Positions 1 through 7,804 of a DNA stretch of 64,000 nucleotides are shown piece after piece. The DNA is from JAAELZ01 sp047639475 (GTDB lineage Bacteria > Pseudomonadota > Gammaproteobacteria > Arenicellales > Poriferihabitantaceae), in the NCBI GenBank assembly GCA_047639475.1, contig JBLIOD010000009.1:1-64000 (forward strand), given 5' to 3'. Within the stretch, counting starts at the first letter, position 1, and every line of letters starts with the position of its first letter. The notes beneath the pieces are model-generated. The model saw only the letters and a program-made list of their open reading frames with translations, was not told where the DNA came from and ran no database searches. Position numbers and translations under genes: made by a program.

Positions 1-450
1 CGTAGCGGCATGGCGGGCGGCCAAGCTTTAGACATGCAAGCCACCGGCACATCGATTTCTGTTGATCAGTTGCAAATCATTCATGAAAATAAAACCGGCG
101 CGCTTATTCGAGCTGCGATTGGCCTAGGGGCATTGGGTTCTCCCTCGTCTACAGAAGAAGAAAGAATCGCATTAGATCAATACGGCCATGCAATCGGTCT
201 CGCATTTCAAGTGGCGGACGATATATTAGACCAAACCCAAAGCAGCGAAGCATTGGGTAAAAGAAGCGGCGCAGATGCGCAAATGCAGAAGAACACCTAT
301 CCGTCCTTGATTGGTTTAGATAAAGCCAAAGAATTTGCATCACAATTACACCAAGAAGCGCTGCAAAGCCTAGATAAGCTAGCGCATAAAGATCATAATA
401 TCGGGTTCTTGCGACAACTCGCAAATTTTACTATTAGCCGTGAATATTGA
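1..450 (+). CDS. ispA: Farnesyl diphosphate synthase, C-terminal half (cut by window edge)
   Basis: The reading frame is open from base 1, so the gene starts outside the window; about 149 C-terminal residues are present of the usual ~295. The family makes farnesyl diphosphate from IPP and DMAPP/GPP in the cytosol. Visible motifs are GMAGGQALDM, an HENKTG segment carrying the conserved lysine, and the second aspartate-rich motif FQVADDILD, which binds the magnesium-diphosphate. The stop codon overlaps the GTG start of dxs, the usual ispA-dxs pairing, so the two are probably co-translated. Octaprenyl or geranylgeranyl synthase is a less likely alternative given the dxs linkage. Confidence 0.93.
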   Translation, partial: RSGMAGGQALDMQATGTSISVDQLQIIHENKTGALIRAAIGLGALGSPSSTEEERIALDQYGHAIGLAFQVADDILDQTQSSEALGKRSGADAQMQKNTYPSLIGLDKAKEFASQLHQEALQSLDKLAHKDHNIGFLRQLANFTISREY

Positions 451-2317
451 AACCACTCCCACATCTTTGCTGAGCGACATTAACGACCCAGCAGACCTGC
501 GCGCGCTTGATCAAGATCAACTGCCGCAATTAGCCCGGGAGCTACGCACGTTCTTAATTGAATCCACCGCCATCAGTGGCGGTCACCTTGCGCCTGGTCT
601 CGGCACGGTAGAACTAACACTGGCCTTACACTACTGCCTTAATACGCCCCATGACCGCTTGGTGTGGGACATTGGCCATCAAGCTTATCCGCACAAAGTA
701 CTCACCGGCAGACGTGATAAGTTTCACACCTTGCGCCAACTTGGTGGTTTATCAGGTTTCCTCAGACGCAGCGAAAGCGAATACGATACCTTTGGTGCTG
801 GCCACTCCAGTACCTCAATTTCAGCCGCCTTAGGCATGGCCGTCGCCGCAGCGCAGAAAAAAGAAGAGCGCGAAGTGGTGGCCATTATCGGTGATGGCGC
901 GCTAACCGCGGGCATGGCTTTTGAAGCACTCAACAATGCGGGTGATTTAGACGCCAATCTGTTAGTGATACTCAACGATAACGAGATGTCTATTTCGCCG
1001 AACGTTGGCGCGCTATCGAATTACCTATCACGCATTTTATCTGGCCGTGCTTATACCAGCGTGCGCGAAGGCAGCAAAACAGTACTCAGCACTTTACCGC
1101 CGCCGCTTAAAGACTACGCCAAGCGCTGGGAAGAACACATGAAGGGCATGGTCATGCCAGGCACTTTATTTGAAGAGCTGGGCTTTAACTATATCGGACC
1201 GGTTGATGGCCATGACGTGAACACACTGATTCGCGTTATCGAAAACATGAAGAAACTCAAAGGTCCGCGCTTTTTGCATATCATCACGCAGAAAGGCAAA
1301 GGCTTTGAACCGGCTGAAGGCAACCCCTGTACCTTCCATGGCGTCTCTCCCTTTAATCCTGACACCGGCAAGATTAACAGCACGGTTAAACAGCGTAGCT
1401 ATACCCATGTGTTTAGCGATTGGCTGTGCGACGAAGCGGCAACAGATGAACAACTCATCGGTATAACGCCCGCCATGCGCGAAGGCTCGGGCTTGGTGAA
1501 GTTTTCTCAGGAATACCCAGACCGTTATTTTGATGTCGGCATCGCTGAACAACATGCCCTGACTTTCGCGGCGGGCTTAGCCTGTGAAGGCCTAAAGCCA
1601 GTGGTGGCAATCTATTCCACTTTTTTACAACGGGCATACGACCAACTCATTCACGACATAGCCATACAGGAGCTAGATGTTACCTTTGCGATAGACCGCG
1701 CTGGCTTAGTAGGCGCAGATGGCGCCACCCACGCAGGGGCTTATGATTACAGCTATTTGCGCTGCATACCCAAAATGGTAGTAATGGCCCCGATGGACGA
1801 AGCCGAGTGTCGTAACATGTTACATACGGCTTATCATTATGAAGGCCCTGCCACGGTGCGCTACCCCAGAGGCGGCGGCCCCGGTGCCGAAGAGCAAGCA
1901 CAAATGCAGCTACTGCCAATCGGTAAAGGCGAGATATTACGCGAAACAACCCTTGATATAAAACAGCCTCGCGTCGCAATTTTAGCTTGGGGCAGTTTCG
2001 TTACGGTTGCGCAAAGCGTTGCCGACGAACTCAATGCCACAATAGTCAATATGCGCTTTGTTAAGCCCTTGGACGAAGCCTTATTATTGCAGTTGGCAAA
2101 CAACCATTCACATATCGTCACACTGGAAGAACAAGCCATTATGGGCGGTGCAGGTTCTGCGGTGAACGAATTTTTGCTTTCGCAAAAAATTAACCTTCCC
2201 ACTCTAAATCTCGGCATACCCGACGAATTTATCGAACAAGGTAGCCAAGCCCAATTGCATGCCAATATCGGTTTAGACCAAAAAGGGATCATCAAATCGA
2301 TTTCGTGCTTTATTTAA
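440..2317 (+). CDS. dxs: 1-deoxy-D-xylulose-5-phosphate synthase
   Basis: This 625-residue protein has the normal Dxs length. It condenses pyruvate and glyceraldehyde-3-phosphate with thiamine diphosphate, the first step of the MEP isoprenoid pathway. Seen: the GGHL histidine near residue 49, GHQAYPHK near 79-86, the ThDP/Mg motif GDGALTAG at about 151-158 with the downstream NDNEMS segment, the DRAG motif near 420, and a C-terminal transketolase domain. The start is GTG inside the last codons of ispA, and no better start lies nearby. A 42-bp gap precedes folE2, so one transcript could cover all three genes. Confidence 0.97.
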   Translation: MNIETTPTSLLSDINDPADLRALDQDQLPQLARELRTFLIESTAISGGHLAPGLGTVELTLALHYCLNTPHDRLVWDIGHQAYPHKVLTGRRDKFHTLRQLGGLSGFLRRSESEYDTFGAGHSSTSISAALGMAVAAAQKKEEREVVAIIGDGALTAGMAFEALNNAGDLDANLLVILNDNEMSISPNVGALSNYLSRILSGRAYTSVREGSKTVLSTLPPPLKDYAKRWEEHMKGMVMPGTLFEELGFNYIGPVDGHDVNTLIRVIENMKKLKGPRFLHIITQKGKGFEPAEGNPCTFHGVSPFNPDTGKINSTVKQRSYTHVFSDWLCDEAATDEQLIGITPAMREGSGLVKFSQEYPDRYFDVGIAEQHALTFAAGLACEGLKPVVAIYSTFLQRAYDQLIHDIAIQELDVTFAIDRAGLVGADGATHAGAYDYSYLRCIPKMVVMAPMDEAECRNMLHTAYHYEGPATVRYPRGGGPGAEEQAQMQLLPIGKGEILRETTLDIKQPRVAILAWGSFVTVAQSVADELNATIVNMRFVKPLDEALLLQLANNHSHIVTLEEQAIMGGAGSAVNEFLLSQKINLPTLNLGIPDEFIEQGSQAQLHANIGLDQKGIIKSISCFI

Positions 2318-2359
2318 GCCAGTTATTGAAACTTAAAAATTGATCGCCATAAGCTCATC

Positions 2360-3148
2360 ATGTCAGTAATCAGCAGCCAATTAGAGGACGTCCAAGCGTC
2401 AGCAGACAAGCGTAATATCGCCATCGACAAAGTGGGCATTAAAGATATTCGCCACCCTATTAAAGTGCTGCAACGTGACGGCGAAATTCAGCACTCGGTC
2501 GCGAATGTCAGCATGTATGTCGAGTTGCCTCATCACCAAAAAGGCACACACATGTCTCGCTTCATAGAGATTCTTAATGAAACTCAAAGCGCCTACACCA
2601 CTGAGTCTTTCGCAGAGATGCTGAACGTCATGACACAGCGCCTTGAGGCGAATCAAGCTTACGTTGAAATGACCTTCCCCTTTTTCGTCAACAAAAAGGC
2701 CCCTGCTTCTGGCAGCGCCGGTTTGATTGATTACGAAATGTCGCTGTTAGGGGAGATCAATAATGGCAAAGCCACCGTTAAAACACGGGTAGTGGTCGCC
2801 GCAACCAGCTTATGCCCGTGTTCAAAAAAGATTTCTGATTACGGCGCGCACAATCAGCGTTCACACATCACGATTACGGCACAAAGCGATCAAGCATTGC
2901 AGGTTGAACAACTAATCGACATCGCGGAAAAGCAAGCCAGCGCCGAAGTATTCAGCATTCTAAAGCGTAGCGACGAAAAAGTTGTCACTGAACAGGCCTA
3001 CGACAACCCCAAATTTGTGGAAGATCTAATCCGCGACGTAGCGTCTAGTCTAGATGCGGTTAAGTCAATTTCTGCCTATACCGTAGAAGCAGAAAATTTT
3101 GAATCTATTCATAATCACTCTGCTTACGCGATGGTTAGCAAAGGCTAA
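2360..3148 (+). CDS. folE2: GTP cyclohydrolase FolE2 (type IB)
   Basis: The 262-residue protein belongs to the FolE2 (COG1469) family, which converts GTP to dihydroneopterin triphosphate for folate, and in some organisms queuosine, synthesis. It is unrelated in sequence to FolE. Seen: the N-terminal VGIKDIRHPI segment, the HQKGTHMSRF motif, and the metal-site region SLCPCSKKISDYGAHNQRSH. FolE2 can use metals other than zinc, and in many bacteria it replaces FolE under zinc limitation. No Zur box was recognised upstream, and the 42-bp spacing from dxs argues for constitutive operon expression here. No folE is in the window. Confidence 0.95.
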   Translation: MSVISSQLEDVQASADKRNIAIDKVGIKDIRHPIKVLQRDGEIQHSVANVSMYVELPHHQKGTHMSRFIEILNETQSAYTTESFAEMLNVMTQRLEANQAYVEMTFPFFVNKKAPASGSAGLIDYEMSLLGEINNGKATVKTRVVVAATSLCPCSKKISDYGAHNQRSHITITAQSDQALQVEQLIDIAEKQASAEVFSILKRSDEKVVTEQAYDNPKFVEDLIRDVASSLDAVKSISAYTVEAENFESIHNHSAYAMVSKG

Positions 3149-3175
3149 CAACATCGACTACTCTACTGGGGCACC

Positions 3176-3200
3176 GTAGATATTAAGAATCTACATTTTC
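3176..3200 (+). terminator. Weak stem-loop after folE2
   Basis: A 6-bp perfect stem (GTAGAT / ATCTAC) with a 7-nt loop lies 27 bp after the folE2 stop and is followed by a short T-containing stretch. The stem is AT-rich and short, so termination here is a guess. Confidence 0.3.
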
Positions 3201-3230
3201 TAAAGAAAACATCAAATTGACCCCTTTATC

Positions 3231-3671
3231 TTAAGGTGCGCTCCCCGGCGTTGGGGGCGAAGCTACTGACCAATCAACACTATCGTTGCCGGTGTTGCCC
3301 ACTTGGATTAAAGAACCATCACCCGGATCTAGAGCAGTAAAGGCAGCGCCAAATACTAGATCGAATGTGCCCGTTTGCGCAGTAACCACAGCGGCGGTGA
3401 TTTCTCCCTCATAGGATAAAGCATCCAACACTGTCCCGTTTATAGTATCAAACAACATTGCACCATCGGGCGATGACCCGCCATTTTGTATAAAAATGGT
3501 ACCGGCACTAATTGACAAGACTCCGACTGATAAACCTGCAACAATGAGTGGTGAGCCTATTACTAATCGGTTCCCGCCTGCTAGTGAACCCAAAACAGTA
3601 AGGTCGTAACGACTGTATTCAGTGTCAGTACCGCCATTAATAAGTATCACAGCAATGTTTGACAAGGTCAC
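3231..3671 (-). pseudogene. 5'-truncated lamin-tail-domain secreted protein
   Basis: The frame encodes about 147 residues that look like the second half of a bacterial lamin-tail (LTD) domain: AVILINGG, then LAGGNRLVIG, then FIQNGGSSPDGAML and VLDALSYEGE, ending with a typical C-terminus (DWSVASPPTPGSAP). The family normally begins with an acidic INE...EFIEI strand and a signal peptide, and neither is present. The open frame runs only about ten codons upstream of the GTG before a stop. It abuts, head to head, another secreted-protein fragment on the opposite strand. I read it as a remnant left by a deletion. Expression as a short cytosolic protein is not excluded. Confidence 0.7.
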
Positions 3672-3947
3672 ACAATACCGGCAGGTGAAACCTACGGCAT
3701 ATTAATTTATGCACCCGGAAACGGCACCATACGCTATACCAATGGCACAGGGAGTAACGAGATCAAGGAAAATGCAGACCTAAGTATTTTTGCTGACTCA
3801 GGTGTAGCTGATAGTGGGCCATTTTCTGGGGTTCTCAGTGTGCCACGCGTCTGGAACGGCACGGTTTATTACTCGACTGAAATAGATTCAGAGAGTTGTT
3901 ACGTTATCAAAGCCAGCAATGGTAAGGCGATTATCTTTTGTCTATAA
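3663..3947 (+). pseudogene. C-terminal fragment of a secreted beta-rich protein
   Basis: A frame open from just after a TGA at 3660-3662 to the TAA at 3945-3947 has no plausible start codon near its beginning. Its product would contain IPAGETYGILIYAPG, RYTNGTGSNEIKENADL and PRVWNGTVYYS, a pattern I associate with the ends of secreted or extracellular beta-sandwich proteins (YTNGT ... NGTIxY). The N-terminal part and signal peptide are missing. It overlaps the 5' end of the opposite-strand LTD remnant by about 9 bp, with codons in register, which places the deletion junction at about 3663-3671. Family naming is by memory only. Confidence 0.6.
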
Positions 3948-4095
3948 CCACTCTTTTTGAATGGGACGGCACCCTTTTATTGCTCGATTTGGCCGTTAGT
4001 TAAGAGGCTTTAAATTGATGCTTGAATTTTAGATGGATCGCCGCACTACGCTCGCAAAGACGGAGCTGAGAGGCAGTCGCCAGCTTGAATTTAAC

Positions 4096-4548
4096 TCAGA
4101 TTGCCTGCTGAAACAATTCGAAGAACTCTCGCACCCGACGCTCTGCTAAATTTCTCACCAAGGGCAAACCGTTGGCAATCACGCCGCTAGCCGAGATGGT
4201 GGCTTGGTATTCGAGCCGTGTTACTGAGTCAGCCTCACCCATGCAGGTCAACTTAACCGCTGAGACGGCGCTGGCCTTGCCAAACAAGCCCGCGCTAATC
4301 TCTGATGATAGCTCATATTGCTCTGGCGCTTGGTCATCGTCCACTTGTAATGCCACTTTGAAGTCCTTTTTGTAGTCTGACAGTTTGGCGGTAATCACCG
4401 CATTAAATTGATTGCCTTCCTTCTCAACGGCTGAACAACCGCGTATACAAGCCGCTAGCATCTGTGGATCGTTTAGTTTTTCCCAGACCGCTGCGCGCGG
4501 CAAAGGCAATTCAAAGGTATCGGTAACAATAATCGTGTTTTTGGGCAT
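4096..4548 (-). CDS. CoxG-like SRPBCC-fold protein
   Basis: The protein (about 150 residues from MPKN) fits the CoxG/SRPBCC START-like family: DTFELPLPRAAVWEKLNDP at the start, IRGCSAVEKEGNQF, TAKLSDYKKDFKVAL, and SASGVIANGLPLVRNLAERR near the end. Family members bind hydrophobic ligands, and CoxG itself recruits CO dehydrogenase to the membrane. No coxSML genes are nearby, so a CO role is not supported. The frame extends to 4617, but that start would leave only 20 bp before the divergent sthA start, so 4548 is preferred. Neither start has a clear ribosome binding site. Confidence 0.7.
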   Translation of the reverse strand: MPKNTIIVTDTFELPLPRAAVWEKLNDPQMLAACIRGCSAVEKEGNQFNAVITAKLSDYKKDFKVALQVDDDQAPEQYELSSEISAGLFGKASAVSAVKLTCMGEADSVTRLEYQATISASGVIANGLPLVRNLAERRVREFFELFQQAI

Positions 4549-4637
4549 GGGATGATTGCGACTATAAAGCCAGAAAGCGATAATGCACAGCTTAACATTT
4601 GTCGGCTGACAGGCCACACCTCACATAAAAGCAAAAC

Positions 4638-6044
4638 ATGAAGAATACATTGAGGGTTGACAGTATCGTGATCGGCAGCGGTCCCGCCGGTGAAGGCGCG
4701 GCCATGCAATTAGCCAAAGCCGGGCATAGCGTGGCCATCGCCGAGCGCTATACCAGCGTGGGCGGCGGCTGTACGCATTGGGGCACCATACCGAGCAAAG
4801 CCTTACGCCACAGCGTGCAATCAATTGTTGAATTCAAATCAGACCCGCTATTTGCCAAGCTAGCGCCGCAAATTGATATTGATTTTGTGCAACTGTTGAG
4901 TGACGCCAAAGACGTGATTCAATCGCAGGTGGAAACGCGCAGCAATCATTATGCGCGCAACAAAGTGCAAGTGATACAAGGCAACGCGCAATTTATAGAC
5001 GCACACTCGGTAATGATTACCGATGAAGATCAAAACAAAACCACTGTTACTTTCGGCAATGCCGTTATTGCCACTGGCTCGCGCCCTTATCACCCAGGAG
5101 ACATTGATTTTTCCCACCCACGTATCTTAGACGCGGATACAGTATTAGACTTACAGCAAACGCCCAGCTCAATAACCATTTATGGCGCGGGCGTTATTGG
5201 TTGCGAGTACGCTTCTATTTTCACCAATTTAGGCGTACGCGTTAATTTAATTAATACCCGTAACACCTTGTTATCATTTCTTGATAACGAAATAACCGAC
5301 GCACTAAGTTATCATTTACGTGACCAGGGCGTAACGATACGCCACAATGAAGAGGTAGATACGGTCGTCGCTGACGATTCAGGCGTTATGCTGAATTGCC
5401 TGTCCGGCAAGAAAATTCACAGTGATGTCTTGCTGTGGGCCAATGGCCGCTCGGGGAACGCCCATGATTTGAATGTTGAGGCACTAGGCGTAGAAGTCAA
5501 TCACCGCGAGCAAGTGGTCGTGAATGAATCGTTCCAATCTGCCGTAGCTCACATTTATGCCATAGGTGATGTGGTTGGCCCACCCGGACTGGCCAGCGCC
5601 AGTTACGACCAAGGGCGTTTTGCGGGAACGGTGATCAGTAAGTCACCGAAAGGATTGACGGCGATTCAAGCTGCGCCTACCGGCATTTACACCAGTCCAG
5701 AAATTAGCTCTATCGGCTTGACCGAAAAACAGCTAACCGAAGATAAGGTTCCCTATGAAGTCGCCAAGGCGGGATTTAAATCAATTGCCCGCGCCCAAAT
5801 TACCAAGCGCAATGTGGGCATGTTGAAGATATTATTCCACCGTAAAACTTTGGCCATTTTAGGCGTGCATTGCTTTGGCGATAACGCCGCAGAAATTATT
5901 CATATCGGGCAAGCCATCATGCAGCAAAAAGGCAAAGCCAACACCCTTAAGTACTTTGCTGAAACCACCTTTAACTACCCGACCATGGCTGAAGCGTATC
6001 GTGTCGCTGCGCTAAATGGTCTAAATAAAATCAAACAAACCTAA
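4638..6044 (+). CDS. sthA: Soluble pyridine nucleotide transhydrogenase
   Basis: This 468-residue flavoprotein transfers reducing equivalents between NADPH and NAD+ in the cytosol. Seen: an N-terminal FAD Rossmann motif GSGPAGEGAAM, the SthA signature GGGCTHWGTIPSKALRH (a single cysteine where disulfide reductases have CxxxxC), the NAD(P)-binding IYGAGVIGCEYAS, and YAIGDVVGPPGLASASYDQG. The missing second redox cysteine separates it from lipoamide dehydrogenase and glutathione reductase. apaG starts 6 bp after its stop, suggesting a two-gene transcript. Confidence 0.95.
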   Translation: MKNTLRVDSIVIGSGPAGEGAAMQLAKAGHSVAIAERYTSVGGGCTHWGTIPSKALRHSVQSIVEFKSDPLFAKLAPQIDIDFVQLLSDAKDVIQSQVETRSNHYARNKVQVIQGNAQFIDAHSVMITDEDQNKTTVTFGNAVIATGSRPYHPGDIDFSHPRILDADTVLDLQQTPSSITIYGAGVIGCEYASIFTNLGVRVNLINTRNTLLSFLDNEITDALSYHLRDQGVTIRHNEEVDTVVADDSGVMLNCLSGKKIHSDVLLWANGRSGNAHDLNVEALGVEVNHREQVVVNESFQSAVAHIYAIGDVVGPPGLASASYDQGRFAGTVISKSPKGLTAIQAAPTGIYTSPEISSIGLTEKQLTEDKVPYEVAKAGFKSIARAQITKRNVGMLKILFHRKTLAILGVHCFGDNAAEIIHIGQAIMQQKGKANTLKYFAETTFNYPTMAEAYRVAALNGLNKIKQT

Positions 6045-6050
6045 GCCATT

Positions 6051-6425
6051 ATGAATCCAGCCTACCAAATTGACGTTAGCGTTGTGCCGCAGTATTTGCG
6101 AATCCAATCTGACCCAGACAATAATCAGTATGTCTTTGCCTACACCGTTACCATTTTAAATAGCGGCAGCGAACCTGCAGAATTGGTTTCTAGGCATTGG
6201 ATAATTACCGATTCTGATGGTGAGGAAGAACAGGTAAGAGGGCCAGGCGTCATCGGCGAATTTCCTTATTTAAAGCCCGGTGAGAGTTTTACTTATTCTA
6301 GTGGATCGATACTCAAAACACCGGTTGGCACGATGGCTGGCAGCTACCAGATGAAAAGCTCAGATGGGACCGAATTCGACGCAGATATAGCGCCCTTCAC
6401 GCTAAGCTCAGTGGTATTGAATTAA
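6051..6425 (+). CDS. apaG: ApaG (Co2+/Mg2+ efflux-associated protein)
   Basis: The 124-residue protein is the full length of the ApaG/DUF525 family, a fibronectin-like beta-sandwich. Seen: VVPQYLRIQSDPDNNQYVF, the conserved RHWIITDSDG, GPGVIGEFPYLKPGESFTY and SGSILKTPVGTMAGSYQM. Its biochemical role is unsettled; mutants show cobalt/magnesium phenotypes, and the gene commonly sits near apaH or ksgA. Neither is in the window; here it follows sthA by 6 bp. Confidence 0.95.
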   Translation: MNPAYQIDVSVVPQYLRIQSDPDNNQYVFAYTVTILNSGSEPAELVSRHWIITDSDGEEEQVRGPGVIGEFPYLKPGESFTYSSGSILKTPVGTMAGSYQMKSSDGTEFDADIAPFTLSSVVLN

Positions 6426-6633
6426 GCTAAACGGAGCGATTCTTAAGTTAGCCATGATGAATATCTAAAGGCCTCTTCTGCCAATGGTTGGCATTCACGC
6501 GCCTTAGAATCCACCTCAAGCCGATAAAACTACCACCGGTCATTTCTTACAGCTTATACTCCACTTCGTTCGTTCATGATTAGTCACGCAGCATGTTCTA
6601 CAAATTTAACCATCTAAATAATCGGAGACAACT

Positions 6634-6753
6634 ATGGAAGCTTTATTACCCATTATCATTCAACTGGTCAGTGGCGCTACAATAGGTAACGTACTTGTTG
6701 CTATGGCAGGCGGTGGTGCACTGGCTAGCGGCGGCGCAGGCGGTAGATACTGA
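6634..6753 (+). CDS. 39-residue hydrophobic glycine-rich peptide (unrecognised)
   Basis: A short ATG frame starts 5 bp after CGGAGA, a good ribosome binding site, and ends in TGA. The product begins MEALLPIIIQLVSGATIGN, a probable membrane helix, and ends in a Gly/Ala-rich tail (GGGALASGGAGGRY). It is the only sensible frame between apaG and two stem-loops at 6774-6862. The N-terminus resembles small integral membrane proteins of the pattern xxLLPLIIQLxSGAxGGN, but those I recall are longer, so it could be a shortened member. A small regulatory RNA transcribed from the same place is an alternative. Confidence 0.5.
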   Translation: MEALLPIIIQLVSGATIGNVLVAMAGGGALASGGAGGRY

Positions 6754-6773
6754 TGGTTGTCGTTGGCTTGATC

Positions 6774-6808
6774 AAAAAAGTGACGGGGAAGTAATCCCGC
6801 ACTTTTTC
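6774..6808 (+). terminator. Bulged hairpin with T-run after the 39-aa peptide
   Basis: Left arm AAAAAGTG-A-CGGG and right arm CCCG-CACTTTTT form a bulged stem whose right arm ends in a T-run. It lies 21 bp after the mini-gene stop and just before a second, stronger hairpin. Confidence 0.5.
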
Positions 6809-6830
6809 ACAAGACCCAAGACCAATAATG

Positions 6831-6862
6831 AAACCCGAGGCAGATCGCCTCGGGTTTTTTTA
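6831..6862 (+). terminator. Strong intrinsic terminator
   Basis: A perfect 11-bp stem (AAACCCGAGGC / GCCTCGGGTTT) with a 5-nt loop runs directly into a T-run. The tract also works in reverse because of the A-run on the left, but the only transcription reaching it is from the left. It insulates ppk2. Confidence 0.88.
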
Positions 6863-6919
6863 TGCCCGGTGACGACGCAATCCTTTCCTCTTACAGTGAG
6901 TGCACAGTACAATTAGCCG

Positions 6920-7786
6920 ATGACTGAATTTAATCCGCAAAAACTACGCATTACCCCTGATAGTAAATTCACTATTCAACAGGCCAGCACCGAGCCAATG
7001 AGTAACGAATCAGAAAAAAGTTTGGTAGGGCAACTTGAGGATTTAACCAAGAAATTTTCCAAACTTCAGCGTAAGTTTTATGCCGACGATTCACATTCTT
7101 TGCTGCTAGTCTTTCAAGCCATGGACGCAGCAGGCAAAGACAGCACCATTCGCGCCGTCACCTCTGGCGTAAATCCAGCGGGTTTTCAGGTCTCTTCTTT
7201 CAAACAGCCCTCCAAAAACGAGTTAGACCATGATTTCCTCTGGCGCAGCGCAACGCGCCTTCCAGAACGCGGCCGTATCGGCATATTCAACCGCAGCTAC
7301 TACGAAGAAACATTGGTGGTTCGTGTACATCCAGAATATTTAGACGGCCAAAGGTTACCTAATCGACCAGCGCTAGAATCGTTATGGCAGGAACGTTATG
7401 AATCTATCGTAGAGCATGAGCGGCACCTCGATAGAAACGGCACCAAAGTGATCAAGTTTTGGCTGAACGTCTCTAAAGATGAACAGAAAAAACGATTTCT
7501 GGATCGTCTGCGCAACCCCAAAAAGTATTGGAAATTTTCTGACAGCGACCTTAAAGAAAGAGCACTTTGGTCAGACTACATGGAAGCTTACGAAGCCATG
7601 TTGAACGCAACCACCAATTCGTTTGCGCCCTGGTATGCCATACCTGCTGACAACAAACTGTGGATGCGAGTGCAGGTCGCAAAAGTCATTGTACAAGCGC
7701 TTGAAGACATGAACTTGGAATACCCTGAGGCGAACAATATTGATCTGTTTGACGAGTTTGAAGCACGTTTGTTAGCGGAAAAATAA
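6920..7786 (+). CDS. ppk2: Polyphosphate kinase 2 family (polyP:nucleotide phosphotransferase)
   Basis: The 288-residue protein is a single-domain PPK2, which uses polyphosphate to phosphorylate nucleoside mono- or diphosphates. Seen: Walker A AMDAAGKDS at residues 67-75, the GVNPAGFQVSSFKQPS stretch, Walker B GIFNRSYYEE at about 121-130, and the C-terminal PWYAIPADNKLWMRV. The DAAGKDST...GVNPxG pattern suggests the broad-specificity class III group rather than class I ADP-formers, but activity cannot be assigned from sequence alone. It is monocistronic after a strong terminator; an FAD dehydrogenase follows 18 bp later. Confidence 0.93.
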   Translation: MTEFNPQKLRITPDSKFTIQQASTEPMSNESEKSLVGQLEDLTKKFSKLQRKFYADDSHSLLLVFQAMDAAGKDSTIRAVTSGVNPAGFQVSSFKQPSKNELDHDFLWRSATRLPERGRIGIFNRSYYEETLVVRVHPEYLDGQRLPNRPALESLWQERYESIVEHERHLDRNGTKVIKFWLNVSKDEQKKRFLDRLRNPKKYWKFSDSDLKERALWSDYMEAYEAMLNATTNSFAPWYAIPADNKLWMRVQVAKVIVQALEDMNLEYPEANNIDLFDEFEARLLAEK

Positions 7787-7804
7787 ACAGGTATACAACT
7801 AGAT

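Noticed and set aside
1166..1555. 129-codon minus-strand frame inside dxs
   Set aside because: Antisense shadow of a conserved gene.
3948..4095. Possible repeat of GAACGGCACGGTTTATTACTCG-like sequence at 3963-3990 resembling 3853-3879
   Set aside because: Only partly alignable (AACGGCAC...TTTATT.CTCGA); could be a degraded internal repeat of the secreted-protein fragment but is too weak to call.
4096..4617. CO-dehydrogenase role for the CoxG-like protein
   Set aside because: No cox genes are nearby; the family has many SRPBCC members with other roles, so only the fold is claimed.
6695..6916. Plus-strand frame of 73 codons overlapping the mini-gene and both hairpins
   Set aside because: It crosses two strong terminator stems, has no ribosome binding site, and shows no protein features; the frame is an accident of the Gly-rich peptide's DNA.
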